NCBI GenBank assembly: GCA_001778375.1 | Contig: MFGV01000022.1 | Location: 1 to 64,000 of the forward strand | Direction: 5' to 3' | DNA from: Candidatus Firestonebacteria bacterium RIFOXYD2_FULL_39_29 | GTDB taxonomy: Bacteria; Oederibacteriota; D2-FULL-39-29 | Length of the DNA: 64,000 bases | Part shown: one piece after another, positions 1-8,147 of the stretch | Numbering within the stretch: the first letter of the stretch is position 1 | Layout: every line of letters begins with the position of its first letter | Program-made: the position numbers and the translations under genes | Notes under the pieces: model-generated | What the model was told of the DNA's origin: nothing | Databases searched by the model: none | The model's input: the letters and a program-made list of their open reading frames with translations, nothing else

Positions 1-111
1 CCCGTATAATTATTAACACGGGTCACAAAAGAATAAAATCCTTGATTTTTCAGTGCAAAAGTTATGGCTTAATTTGCTTGTTGCGGAATCGCTGCATTTA
101 CGGCTAAAATG

Positions 112-140
112 TTGAAAAAAAGGGTTTATTGGTGTATAAT
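112..140 (+). promoter_or_regulatory. Sigma70-type promoter for the leaderless gene at 147
   Basis: TTGAAA at 112-117 and TATAAT at 135-140 are separated by exactly 17 nt. The ATG at 147 comes 6 nt after the -10 hexamer, so transcription should start at or next to the start codon. No Shine-Dalgarno sequence is present. The 1-111 stretch before it shows no gene. Confidence 0.75.
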
Positions 141-146
141 TAAAAA

Positions 147-1247
147 ATGAAAAAACTTTTAGTAATTACCCTTCTTTCTTTCTTTCCCTTTTTGTTAATA
201 GGACAAGATACAGGTAATACACCGGCTGCCTCCGGCCCTGAAAATAAAAAACTGAAAATTGCAATTCCGGAATTTGTTTATTCAAATGACCCTCTTTCTA
301 CCGCAGTTGTCGCTTGCCCTGCCTTTGTTGAGGAATTTAAAAAAAGTTCTATTTACGAAATAATTGAAAAAGACGAATATGAAAAACTTTTGAAAGAAAA
401 CAAACTTGAGGACTCTTCCTGCCGGACGGCTTCCTGCCTGAAGAAAGCTGCGAAGCTTCTTTCTGCCGATAAGATTATACTTGGCATGATCACCAAGACT
501 ATGGGAAGATATACTGTTGAAATAAATGTTTTCGATAAAGATACCAATGAAATTAAAAATACCCAGTTTTTCAAAGTGTCTTCCCTGGGTGTCTTAAAAA
601 CAGAGACTGTGAATATTGCCAGAAAAATATCTGCAGGAATAATTGAATCTAAAAAAGGTGAGTCTAAATTTGACGAAATGATCAGGAAGGCTGAGATAAA
701 AAATGTGCGCGAGCCGGACAGTCCGGCGCAAATTATTAAAATTGGATTGGGAGCTTTTGGAGGTCTTTCCAAACTCCTCACGGGCTATGATTCATATGTC
801 AGAAGGAATTATTACGGAGGCCTGCAGGTTCATTTACGGCCTTATGAGAAAAACAAACCTTCAGATCTTAGTTTTGGTTTTGCTTTTGACGAAATCCCTC
901 TAAGTTTACCTGAAGGAACCTATGGACAGACGGAAGACATTGCGAGTCTTACCGGCTATTTACATTATAATCCGTTCCCGGTTTTTATATTTCATCCTTA
1001 TGTAGGGCTCGGGCTCGGCGGTTATTTTGACTATATTACGGTGGATACCCCCGCTTCGGGTTATATGTCTTCAATGTATTTTTTTATGGGTTTTAATATA
1101 AACGCAGGAGCGGAGTGGAGAATTAATGATTTTATTACCTTATTTGGAGAGGTTAAATATCATTTTCTCTGGGAGCCCGGCAAAGGCGGTATGTTCTTAG
1201 CCAACCATCTGTCTGTTCAAGGAGGTGTAATATTCTTCCTATTCTGA
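147..1247 (+). CDS. Secreted envelope protein: CsgG/FlgO-like domain plus C-terminal beta-barrel-like region
   Basis: This 366-residue protein begins with a signal peptide (about residues 1-20, MKKLL followed by a hydrophobic run). Residues about 35-170 resemble the CsgG/FlgO/LpoB-like fold: a lead strand KIAIPEF, then an EEF..IYEIIEKDEYEKLL segment and a strand ADKIILGMI. A C-x6-C pair lies in the middle (SCRTASC). Residues about 195-366 alternate Gly and aromatic residues and end in a terminal Phe, as in small outer-membrane barrels. It probably acts at the outer membrane, but I do not know its function. Its stop codon overlaps the ribosome-binding region and start zone of the next gene, so the two look translationally coupled. 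Family assignment is by appearance only. Confidence 0.6.
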   Translation: MKKLLVITLLSFFPFLLIGQDTGNTPAASGPENKKLKIAIPEFVYSNDPLSTAVVACPAFVEEFKKSSIYEIIEKDEYEKLLKENKLEDSSCRTASCLKKAAKLLSADKIILGMITKTMGRYTVEINVFDKDTNEIKNTQFFKVSSLGVLKTETVNIARKISAGIIESKKGESKFDEMIRKAEIKNVREPDSPAQIIKIGLGAFGGLSKLLTGYDSYVRRNYYGGLQVHLRPYEKNKPSDLSFGFAFDEIPLSLPEGTYGQTEDIASLTGYLHYNPFPVFIFHPYVGLGLGGYFDYITVDTPASGYMSSMYFFMGFNINAGAEWRINDFITLFGEVKYHFLWEPGKGGMFLANHLSVQGGVIFFLF

Positions 1248-1273
1248 GAAAATTCATATTAGCGGTTTGTGCC

Positions 1274-2179
1274 TTGTATCTTTCGGCTTCCTTCCTCGGC
1301 TGCTCGAAACGAACTACTGCCGTGCTTTTAGAGCCGGCTCTTTCCACTACCTCGGTGTCGATTATCTGTCCCCAGGTGGAAAATTTTGGTTTTCCGAATA
1401 ACAGGGCGTTTGTTTCGGTGCAGGACCAGACCGGGACCGCAATAACTGATTTTGCTCTGGGTAATTTTGTAGCCTCAGAAAACGGTACCCCCTGCGTGGT
1501 TCTTGGTTATAAAAAGGTCAATAATATTGCGGACCCGCTTTCTACGGCAATAGTGATAGACAGAAGCGGCTCTATGGGTTGGTCCAGCGCAATGAGTGAT
1601 GCTAAAACTGCTGCGATTGCCTACGTTAATGCTATGGCGGCCACGGATTTTGCCGAGATAGTATTGTATGATAATGAAGTTGAAGTACCTCAGACTTTTA
1701 CCAATGATAAAGCCTTGTTGATCGCGGCAATAAATTCTGCCTATGCAAGAGGCGGTACAGCTACTTTTGAGGGGGCTGTTAAGGGCGCGGATGATCTCAG
1801 TCTTCGCTCCGGCAGAAAAACAATTCTTGTTATGACGGATGGGGATGATGCTTCCCAGCTGGAAACAGAAGCAACCGCGATAATAAAAATAAATAAAGCG
1901 GGTATTGCTGCTTTCTGCGTGGGTTTTGGCGGCAGCGCAAATATGACTAACCTTGATAATCTTTCCAGGGGTACAGGGGGGCAATCTTTTACCGCGACTA
2001 CACTAAATGAACTTATAGGGAGATTTACAGGTATATTTTATATTATGAACAACCTTGTGGAAGTGGACTTTCGAAGCAGGATAGGAGACGTACTACCGCT
2101 GGATAATACAAGGGAGTTAACAGTCTACCTTAACTATACAGGTTTGAATAAAAGCTGCAAGAAAAAGTATGGTTACTGA
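1274..2179 (+). CDS. von Willebrand factor A domain lipoprotein
   Basis: A VWA domain is clear. The MIDAS motif DRSGSMG is encoded near 1559-1579, with the following Thr (RGGTATF) and Asp (VMTDGDD) positions in place. This fold binds Mg and mediates protein-protein adhesion. The coordinates start at a TTG, but the reading frame stays open upstream and encodes LRKFILAVCALYLSASFLGC, a good lipoprotein signal ending in a lipobox Cys. A strong AAGGAGG lies at 1219-1225, 6 nt before an ATT codon at 1232, and CTG is available at 1244, so translation probably starts at a non-standard codon inside the end of the upstream gene. It is likely an outer-membrane-anchored surface protein that works with the preceding barrel protein. 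The C-terminus is Lys/Tyr-rich and may be shortened. Confidence 0.75.
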   Translation: MYLSASFLGCSKRTTAVLLEPALSTTSVSIICPQVENFGFPNNRAFVSVQDQTGTAITDFALGNFVASENGTPCVVLGYKKVNNIADPLSTAIVIDRSGSMGWSSAMSDAKTAAIAYVNAMAATDFAEIVLYDNEVEVPQTFTNDKALLIAAINSAYARGGTATFEGAVKGADDLSLRSGRKTILVMTDGDDASQLETEATAIIKINKAGIAAFCVGFGGSANMTNLDNLSRGTGGQSFTATTLNELIGRFTGIFYIMNNLVEVDFRSRIGDVLPLDNTRELTVYLNYTGLNKSCKKKYGY

Positions 2180-2183
2180 AAAT

Positions 2184-2308
2184 CAAGCACTAAGATCAAA
2201 GCACTAATAACTAAACAATCACTAAGAATAAAGTACTAAGCATTAAAAAATGGAGATTATAATATAGGTTCAATGGTTTTATTTAAGATTTAGCGTAAAT
2301 CCTTAGAA
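2184..2308. repeat. ACTAAG-word inverted-repeat element, copy 1
   Basis: The left arm is built from reiterated words (GCACTAAGA, AAAGCACTAA, ACTAAACAATC). A degenerate complementary right arm follows near 2281-2308. It matches the full copy at 54422-54600 in order and spacing, and it fills the space after the VWA gene. Confidence 0.7.
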
Positions 2309-2311
2309 AAC

Positions 2312-2331
2312 CCACGGGCGTGAGCCCGTGG
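2312..2331. repeat. Short hairpin CCACGGGC-GTGA-GCCCGTGG
   Basis: A perfect 8-bp stem with a 4-nt loop sits at the 3' side of dcd. A degenerate version (CCACGGGCTTATGCCAGTGG) recurs at 28856-28875 within another repeat, so it is probably a REP-like unit. It may also help end transcription, but there is no U-run. Confidence 0.6.
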
Positions 2332-2354
2332 TAGTTGACTTAGTTGATAAATTT

Positions 2355-2903
2355 TCATATCTTTGCGTGTGTTATGTTTTTCTGTGCCTGATACTTGCCT
2401 TTTTTATCCGCATAAGAAATATCGCATACTTCTGTAGCTTCCAGAAAAATCAACTGGCCGATTCCTTCGTTTGCATATATTTTTACGGGAGAAGAAGAAG
2501 AATTGACTATGGATATGGTCGCATAGCCCTCCCATTCCGGTTCAAACGGGGTTACATTTACGATAACACCGACTCTGGCATAGGTGGATTTGCCGGTACA
2601 GATGGTCACAATATTTCTTGGAATTTTAAAATACTCTACAGTCTTACCTAAAATGAAAGAACCCGGAGGTATAATACAAAAATCAGCTTTTTTTATGCCA
2701 AACATTCCGGGCTGAATATTTTTTGGATCGAGTAGTGGGAGTATTTTTGGTATTTGAAACTCGTCTGCTATTCTAAAGTCATAGCCGTAAGAACCGACAC
2801 CAAAGGAGATAACGCCTTTTCGCACCTGTGCTTCAGCGAAAGGAGTAATCATTTCTTTTTCTTTCGCCATCTTTATTATCCATTTATCAGGTTTTATGCT
2901 CAT
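2355..2903 (-). CDS. dcd: dCTP deaminase
   Basis: This enzyme of the trimeric dUTPase/dCTP deaminase superfamily deaminates dCTP to dUTP (or straight to dUMP in bifunctional forms) for dTMP synthesis in the cytoplasm. At 182 residues it is close to the usual family length. The signature GKSTYARVG is followed by [11 protein letters not shown], where the Glu in PEWEG sits at the catalytic glutamate position of the family. SYGYDFR near the N-terminus and the IGQLIFL strand are also typical. The chosen ATG at 2903 has no Shine-Dalgarno sequence but lies 6 nt behind a good -10 hexamer. Nearby genes are unrelated, so it appears monocistronic. Whether it is mono- or bifunctional cannot be decided from the sequence. 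Confidence 0.93.
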   Translation of the reverse strand: MSIKPDKWIIKMAKEKEMITPFAEAQVRKGVISFGVGSYGYDFRIADEFQIPKILPLLDPKNIQPGMFGIKKADFCIIPPGSFILGKTVEYFKIPRNIVTICTGKSTYARVGVIVNVTPFEPEWEGYATISIVNSSSSPVKIYANEGIGQLIFLEATEVCDISYADKKGKYQAQKNITHAKI

Positions 2904-2909
2904 GTAACC

Positions 2910-2938
2910 ATTTTACAGCAAAAGACGCTGTTTGTAAA
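2910..2938 (-). promoter_or_regulatory. Promoter of dcd (leaderless type)
   Basis: Read on the minus strand, TTTACA (2938-2933), a 17-nt spacer and TAAAAT (2915-2910) are followed after 6 nt by the dcd ATG. The arrangement is the same as at 112-147. Confidence 0.7.
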
Positions 2939-2941
2939 CTC

Positions 2942-3128
2942 CGAAGTAGAAAGCATGTCGTTATTGACTTACATAATATTAAAATTCAGAAGGATTTCGG
3001 GTTCGATTCCGCTTCCACCAGTGATATAGGGCGGATCTTTTGATGAGATTGCAAAACTACTGGATTCCACTGATTATACAATAAACAAGAAGGCTTTATT
3101 AAGTTCTAATTTGAATCGTTCTACTTCG
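2942..3128. repeat. MITE-like element with CGAAGTAGAA terminal inverted repeats, copy 1
   Basis: CGAAGTAGAA at 2942-2951 and TTCTACTTCG at 3119-3128 are perfect inverted ends. Inside are a GGGTTCGATTCCGC block and a GGGCGGATC block that both have counterparts in the copy at 5831-5971. No ORF is present. The remaining DNA up to 3329 contains a GGTCC-GAATTT-GGACC palindrome at 3279-3294 and no recognisable gene. Confidence 0.6.
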
Positions 3129-3329
3129 TTTTTGGGGTTTGACCGGAAATACAAAGTAGACGGAAAATTAAGTATTATGGTCTGATGGCCCGGATAAAAA
3201 ATTGATATTCATCAAGAGAGCAGGTACTTGCTCCACTTTTCTCTATCTGTGCCGTCTCTTTTGTATCTGTGTCATTAGGTCCGAATTTGGACCATGGAAA
3301 TATCTAAAATAATTGACTATAATACTGAT

Positions 3330-4259
3330 ATGAAGAAGATACTAATGCTAATGATATCGCTCAATGCTTTTGTGCATTGTCTTAATTGTAGTTCCTGCGG
3401 CTTTGGAATAAAAGGTCAGTACTGGAAAGGGAATGGACAATACGGCGAAGTGGTCTACTGCGAAAATTGTTATAAAAATCTGAGAAGATGTGATATATGC
3501 AAACGTCCTGATGCCAATCTTATATATGACGGAAAAATATATATTTGTTCTTCCTGTCAGTCTTCTTTGCCCAAGTGCGCAGGTTGTGGAGCGATTATAA
3601 ATGGACAGGCATGGAAAATGCTGGAAACGGAGAAAATATATTGTAATAAATGCCATTCTACCGGAGATGTTTGTGATGTTTGCAGTTCTCCTATCCCCGG
3701 CGGGCAAGCGACAGTGCTGGAAAAAAAGCGGAATATTTGCCTCACTTGCAGAGACAGTTCAGTAGCTGATTTAAAAGAAGCAGAAAGTATCTATATGGAA
3801 GTTGTAGCTTTTATGGATAAAAGACTTAATTTGAGAGTTAAAGAAACTGTACCGATTAAGATGGTCAGCAGGGAGGAGATGAAGAAGGTTGCCTCAAATA
3901 ATATCAAGGAGAAAGACCGGCTTTTTGGGCTTTTTGTCACAGAAAAGAAAAAAGGATGCATATATTTTCTCTTTGGCACGCCCCGCTATATGACTCTTTA
4001 TACTCTTGCTCATGAGTTTGTGCATGCGTGGCAGAATGAAAATGCGGTAAAGAATCAGTCGGATAAGATATCTGAAGGTTTTGCGGAATGGGCGGCTCAT
4101 AAGATTCTTATAGAAAAAGATGACAGAGAAGCTGCCAGATTAATAGAAAATAGGACAGATGATATTTATGGTGCAGGTTTTAAATATTTTAAAAAGTTGG
4201 AAGAAAAATCAAGCACCTCTTCTGTTATTCAGCATGCAAGGTACTATAAGGGCAAATAA
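3330..4259 (+). CDS. Secreted LIM-like zinc-ribbon metallopeptidase (DA1-like)
   Basis: The start at 3330 gives MKKILMLMISLNAFVHC, a plausible export signal; an earlier in-frame ATG at 3294 would bury it. About 130 residues follow with many paired Cys (CSSCG, CENC, CDIC, CSSC, CAGC, CNKC, CDVC, CLTC), spaced like LIM/zinc-ribbon treble clefts that bind Zn. The C-terminal half carries the zinc-metallopeptidase motif HEFVH (about residues 228-232) followed by AW and, some 17 residues on, SEGFAEW, where a Glu is the likely third ligand. Together this matches the DA1-like family, whose eukaryotic members are ubiquitin-activated peptidases. Here the predicted export places it outside the cytoplasm. 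Its substrate is unknown. It stands alone between repeats. Family call good, role open. Confidence 0.75.
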   Translation: MKKILMLMISLNAFVHCLNCSSCGFGIKGQYWKGNGQYGEVVYCENCYKNLRRCDICKRPDANLIYDGKIYICSSCQSSLPKCAGCGAIINGQAWKMLETEKIYCNKCHSTGDVCDVCSSPIPGGQATVLEKKRNICLTCRDSSVADLKEAESIYMEVVAFMDKRLNLRVKETVPIKMVSREEMKKVASNNIKEKDRLFGLFVTEKKKGCIYFLFGTPRYMTLYTLAHEFVHAWQNENAVKNQSDKISEGFAEWAAHKILIEKDDREAARLIENRTDDIYGAGFKYFKKLEEKSSTSSVIQHARYYKGK

Positions 4260-4264
4260 TATAA

Positions 4265-4363
4265 AAACAATTACTAAGAATTAAGCACTAAGCACTAAAA
4301 AGGAAGATATTTAAAATAAGTACAATGATTTTGTTTAGTGCTTAGAATTTAGATCTTAGTTAT
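4265..4363. repeat. ACTAAG-word inverted-repeat element, copy 2
   Basis: The left arm (AACAATTACTAAGAATTAAG and onward, to about 4300) is nearly the reverse complement of the right arm at 4331-4363. This makes a long imperfect hairpin around an AT-rich centre. The right arm includes the stop codon of the convergent membrane-protein gene, so the element has become part of that gene's 3' end. Confidence 0.8.
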
Positions 4364-5763
4364 TTGTTTTTACGTTTTGTTGCTATAAGTAGCCCTATAA
4401 TTGACAAGAAAGCAGCCCCTGAAACTAATACAGACACATCAAATACCATTTTGTATCTTGGCTCGTCTTTAGTTGTAATCAGAGAACCGGTATAAGAAAA
4501 ACCGCCTTTCATTTCAACTCCTTTTGGTCTCCAAACGTTCATGTTAACTGAAAGGGAAGTACAAAGTAAAATCAAAAGTATCGCGGAAACAAGAGCAATT
4601 AAAACTGTTTTTTTTGCTCTTGTTATAAAATACTGTATTCTTGAGGCCGAAATAACAGTAAGGAAAAGTACGGGGATTATAAGTATTCGGGTGGAAACTT
4701 TTTCCGAGTTAAAGGGCGGTATTGGCATCCAGCCGAACTTGCTTAGAGTTAAAACAGTCATTATTCCGATAGGCCAGTAAAAAGGCTTAAAGAAATCTTT
4801 GGAATTTCCTTTTTTGCAGGAAAAATATATTCCAAAAACCAGTATAGCGGAAAAACCAATAAGGTCGATAAAGGTGTTATATTCTGTCCAGCTGCTTTGC
4901 CATCCTAAAGGTGTAAAATCCGGTGAATGCATTATTATCATGGATTCCAGTAGAGTGATAAGAGAGTAAAAACCTCTGACCTGGGCACCGGCATTTGCGT
5001 AGTAAGTTGCTAATGCCGGAGCCAGCCGGAAAGCAAGTAATAGCGCTGAAAATAAAATGGCAATAAAGGAATATTTCCGCAAAGGTTTGTTCGAAATTCC
5101 GGTTAAAAAGAGAAGCAGCATGCACCATGCGGCAATATGAAAACCACCGGTTATAAATATGAAAAAGATAGAGAAGGAAATTTTACCTGCTGCTCTTAAA
5201 AGATGTTTTCCTTCGGAGAGTTCAAGCAGAAAAAGAAAGAAGTAGGGCAAAAGAAAAAATCCTACCCACATGTAATGTCCTCCGGAAATGTGGGCGACCA
5301 GATGACCGTTTAAAAAGAAAATTAAAGAGAGAAAGGCAAAAGCAAAAAAACCAAGCCGGAGCTTTTTTCCGAGAAGTAAAAGACCGAAGAACCCTGTTAT
5401 AAACATAAATATAATGTTTATGTACATGAACTGTCCGACATCCAGCCATTTGAGAAGAATTATCTGAGGTGAAAAGTCAACCTCGGGAATGGCTAAAAAT
5501 CTGTTTGTGGTCTGATATTCCCGCGTAATATGGTAAGGGGTTATTCCGTTGGTTACTGCTTGTTTTAATACGGAATAGTAATCATATTCCTTATTCCAAT
5601 CAGAAGCAGGATAAATAGAATTTAAGTTCAGAAATCCGGACCAAAGTCTGAAAAGAATAATCAGCAATAAAGCGAGAAAAAACAGGTTTAATGCTTTATC
5701 TCTTTTAGAGGCAGAAGCCTCCTCGAAAAAAGCTCTTTTTAATGATGCTAAAAAACTTTTCAT
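4360..5763 (-). CDS. Multi-spanning membrane protein, GT-C glycosyltransferase-like
   Basis: A 467-residue protein with about eleven hydrophobic helices. After the first helix (about 25-45) there is a large loop containing SIYPASDWNKEYDYYSVLKQAV, where an Asp-rich stretch follows the first membrane helix as in GT-C polyprenyl-phosphate-sugar transferases and YfhO-like proteins. The C-terminus is short and basic (KRKNK). The start at 5763 is supported by GGGAG upstream. The stop codon lies inside the repeat at 4265-4363. It is probably a membrane enzyme of surface polysaccharide or lipid modification, but donor and acceptor cannot be read from the sequence. It has no operon partner. Confidence 0.55.
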   Translation of the reverse strand: MKSFLASLKRAFFEEASASKRDKALNLFFLALLLIILFRLWSGFLNLNSIYPASDWNKEYDYYSVLKQAVTNGITPYHITREYQTTNRFLAIPEVDFSPQIILLKWLDVGQFMYINIIFMFITGFFGLLLLGKKLRLGFFAFAFLSLIFFLNGHLVAHISGGHYMWVGFFLLPYFFLFLLELSEGKHLLRAAGKISFSIFFIFITGGFHIAAWCMLLLFLTGISNKPLRKYSFIAILFSALLLAFRLAPALATYYANAGAQVRGFYSLITLLESMIIMHSPDFTPLGWQSSWTEYNTFIDLIGFSAILVFGIYFSCKKGNSKDFFKPFYWPIGIMTVLTLSKFGWMPIPPFNSEKVSTRILIIPVLFLTVISASRIQYFITRAKKTVLIALVSAILLILLCTSLSVNMNVWRPKGVEMKGGFSYTGSLITTKDEPRYKMVFDVSVLVSGAAFLSIIGLLIATKRKNK

Positions 5764-5830
5764 TGAATCTCCCGTACTTATCCTTCTGTTTTCTAAATTA
5801 GTATATAACTTTTCTTATTGTATATCAAGT

Positions 5831-5971
5831 CCCGAAATCCTAAGTAGAAAACGTCAGACTGGGCGGATCAGTATTTAAGTTTTGAGGGATTACGGGTTAG
5901 ATTTCACTGAGTATGAAGTAAGAATATATTGTAAGTCTTAATTTGACTGGTTCTACTTCGTTTTTAGGGAT
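5831..5971. repeat. MITE-like element with AAGTAGAA ends, copy 2
   Basis: The right end GGTTCTACTTCGTTTTTAGG is near-identical to the right end of the copy at 2942-3128. The left end is AAGTAGAAAAC. The two copies share the inner GGGCGGATC block and a GATTACGGGTTAGATTTC block that parallels GATTTCGGGTTCGATTCC. From 5972 to 6208 the DNA is AT-rich with no gene seen. Confidence 0.6.
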
Positions 5972-6208
5972 CCGAAGTGTGTTTTTGGGACTTTTGCCGT
6001 AAGGATTTTTCATAAATTAGAGAAATGCAGATATAATAAAAGAAAAAGAAAACAGAAAAAGATCCATATATCGGCAGGTTTGAACATTTCTACTAAAAAA
6101 GAATAAAAAGAAAACCATTGTCCTATTGGTGATTATCTCACTTTTCGCAGGTTATCCCCGTTTTTATTTTTCGGTCATGAGAAATCTCTGTGGGGTTAAG
6201 GGCTTTTC

Positions 6209-6237
6209 TTGACTTATACCGGATTTTCTTGTAAAAT
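6209..6237 (+). promoter_or_regulatory. Promoter of the first ExeA-type gene
   Basis: TTGACT (6209-6214), 17 nt, TAAAAT (6232-6237); the ATG at 6247 is 9 nt further. No Shine-Dalgarno sequence, so a leaderless or nearly leaderless mRNA is expected. Confidence 0.75.
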
Positions 6238-6246
6238 AATAGAACT

Positions 6247-7167
6247 ATGAGTTATGAAGAATTTTATGGATTAAAAGAAGAACCTTTTGCAATAACACCG
6301 GACCCTAAATTTTTCTATGAAAGTGATCAACATATGGGGGCCTTAATACGTGTACAGCATGCTATTGATTCGTCAAAAGGCCTGTGTGTGGTAATAGGAG
6401 ATATGGGGCTTGGTAAGACTTTTATTAGCCGGAAAATATTGGAAAAACTTCAGGCAGACGAAGGTAAATATGAGGTTTCCCTTCTTATTGTTATCCATCA
6501 TGAAATTACAGCGGCGTGGCTTATCAAAAGAATAGCTTTATCTCTTGGTATCGAGTTTCCTGCGGAAGATAAATCCACCCTGATTTCTCAGATTTGCAGG
6601 CAGTTGATTCAAATAGATGACTCCGGGAAAAAGACTGTACTTTTGATAGATGAGGCGCATATGCTTCAGCTTAAAGAAATTTATGAAGAGCTCAGGGGTC
6701 TTTTAAACGTTGAAGCTCGTAACCACAAATTACTGAATATTATTCTATTGGGACCGCCGGAGCTTGAAAATTATCTTCAACTTGATCCTCCTCTGGTTTC
6801 CCGAATCGGGCTTAAATTTACTTTGAAACCGCTTGATCAAAAAGCAACGGCGGGTTACATGACTCACCGTTTGAAAGTTTCCGGAGCCGGAAGAGATATT
6901 TTTACACCTGAAGCCTGCGAGATGGTTTTTGCCGCCTCCAAAGGTGTACCAAGACTTATAAATACTATAAGTGATAATGCGCTGCTTGAAGGCTATCTGG
7001 AAAAGAAAGAACAAATAGGACCGGAAATTATCGCTACTGTTGCTGAGTCGCTTGGGATTAAAAAACAAGAAGAAGCAGCACCTTCCGGAGAAGTCCAGCC
7101 TGAAGGTCAGAAAAGTAAAGATGAGACGACAAAAAAGAAAAAAGTAGGAGATTGGTATTACACTTAA
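6247..7167 (+). CDS. ExeA/GspA-family AAA+ ATPase (copy 1)
   Basis: This cytoplasmic ATPase belongs to the ExeA/GspA group of AAA+ proteins, which includes factors for secretin assembly in type II secretion and pilus systems. Walker A is GDMGLGKT (residues 51-58) and Walker B is VLLIDEAH (131-138). The family N-terminus SYEEFYGLKEEPFAITPDP is intact, and a sensor-like PPLVSRI and a C-terminal lid domain follow. After the conserved part (about 275) there is a charged, low-complexity tail (KDETTKKKK) missing in copy 2. The protein is highly similar to the gene at 7316 and related to that at 13001. No peptidoglycan-binding domain is fused to it, and no secretin gene is near, so its partner is unknown. 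Confidence 0.85.
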   Translation: MSYEEFYGLKEEPFAITPDPKFFYESDQHMGALIRVQHAIDSSKGLCVVIGDMGLGKTFISRKILEKLQADEGKYEVSLLIVIHHEITAAWLIKRIALSLGIEFPAEDKSTLISQICRQLIQIDDSGKKTVLLIDEAHMLQLKEIYEELRGLLNVEARNHKLLNIILLGPPELENYLQLDPPLVSRIGLKFTLKPLDQKATAGYMTHRLKVSGAGRDIFTPEACEMVFAASKGVPRLINTISDNALLEGYLEKKEQIGPEIIATVAESLGIKKQEEAAPSGEVQPEGQKSKDETTKKKKVGDWYYT

Positions 7168-7301
7168 GAGCAGCAAATACAGCAAGGAAAGCAGGAGAAG
7201 CAAGAAAAGCAAAAAAAGTAAGAGAAGTAAAAGAAGCAAGGGAAGTGGAATAAAGTCTAAATATTAAACCATAAATCTTTGCGAAATCCGCCTGGGCGGA
7301 T
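7168..7301. repeat. Purine-rich AGCAAG-word tract plus dispersed TCTAAATATT...GGCGGAT unit
   Basis: The first ~80 nt are a degenerate reiteration of AGCAAG/GAAGCAAG words on the plus strand, as also seen at 16840-16875, 46523-46750 and 53922-53995. From 7253 to 7301 follows a unit (AAGTCTAAATATTAAACC to CCGCCTGGGCGGAT) that recurs at 53998-54045 and, inverted, at 58790-58842. It contains the palindrome CCGCCTGGGCGG. Confidence 0.6.
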
Positions 7302-7315
7302 AATATAAGGAAAAG

Positions 7316-8140
7316 ATGAGTTACGAGCAGCACTTTGGGTTAAGAGAACAGCCGTTTGCTATTACACCGGATCCGCGTTATTTTTATGAGAGCGATCAGC
7401 ATATGGGAGCGCTTATCCGCATTCAGCATGCCATTGATTCCGCGAAGGGGCTTACAGTTGTTATCGGGGATATAGGTCTTGGTAAAACTTTTCTAAGCCG
7501 GAAAATTCTTGATAAAATGCAATCTGAAGAAGGTAAATACGAAGTTGCATTACTGATTATTATTCATCACGAAATTACTGCCGGCTGGCTGCTAAAAAAG
7601 ATCGGGGTACAGCTTGGTATTGAGAGTCCGGCGGAAGATAAGTCCATGCTGATTTCTCAGATTTGTAAGCAATTAATATATATTGATGAAGCGGGAAAAA
7701 GGGCAGTGATTTTAATAGACGAGGCCCATATGCTTCAAACACAGGATATTTACGAGGAGCTTCGGGGTCTTTTAAATGTTGAGGGAGGTACTCACAAGCT
7801 TTTAAATATTGTGCTTTTTGGCCCGCCTGAACTTGAAAAATTTATGCAGCTTGACCCGCCTCTGGTTTCAAGGATAGGTCTTAAGGTTACTCTTCGTCCG
7901 CTTGATATGAATGCTACAGTCGGTTATATTAATCACCGCGTAAAAGTTGGCGGTGCAGCCAGGGAAATATTCACACCTGAAGCCTGTAAGCTTGCTTATG
8001 AATATACCAAGGGTATTCCAAGAATTATTAATGCTACCTGCGATAATGCACTTTTAGAGGCCTTTATACAAAAAAAGGACAGAGTGGATCCGTTTATCAT
8101 TGAGCAGGTTGCCACAGATTTAGGGTTAAAGAAAGAATAG
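7316..8140 (+). CDS. ExeA/GspA-family AAA+ ATPase (copy 2)
   Basis: A 274-residue paralogue of the preceding gene, matching it along its length without gaps through the ATPase and lid domains. It has the same N-terminus (ITPDPRYFYESDQHMGALIR), Walker A GDIGLGKT (51-58) and Walker B VILIDEAH (131-138). It lacks the Lys-rich tail of copy 1. Such ATPases usually act as hexamers in assembly of envelope machines. The spacing after copy 1 (148 nt filled by repeats) suggests an old tandem duplication that later took up repeat DNA. The ATG at 7316 follows AAGG. Confidence 0.85.
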   Translation: MSYEQHFGLREQPFAITPDPRYFYESDQHMGALIRIQHAIDSAKGLTVVIGDIGLGKTFLSRKILDKMQSEEGKYEVALLIIIHHEITAGWLLKKIGVQLGIESPAEDKSMLISQICKQLIYIDEAGKRAVILIDEAHMLQTQDIYEELRGLLNVEGGTHKLLNIVLFGPPELEKFMQLDPPLVSRIGLKVTLRPLDMNATVGYINHRVKVGGAAREIFTPEACKLAYEYTKGIPRIINATCDNALLEAFIQKKDRVDPFIIEQVATDLGLKKE

Positions 8141-8147
8141 AAAATAA

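Noticed and set aside
2993-3018. tRNA 3' end (GGGTTCGATTCCGC...CCACCA)
   Set aside because: The T-loop-like string is followed by CCACCA, but the T stem does not pair and no 5' half exists. The block recurs in a diverged form at 5889-5913 within the repeat family.
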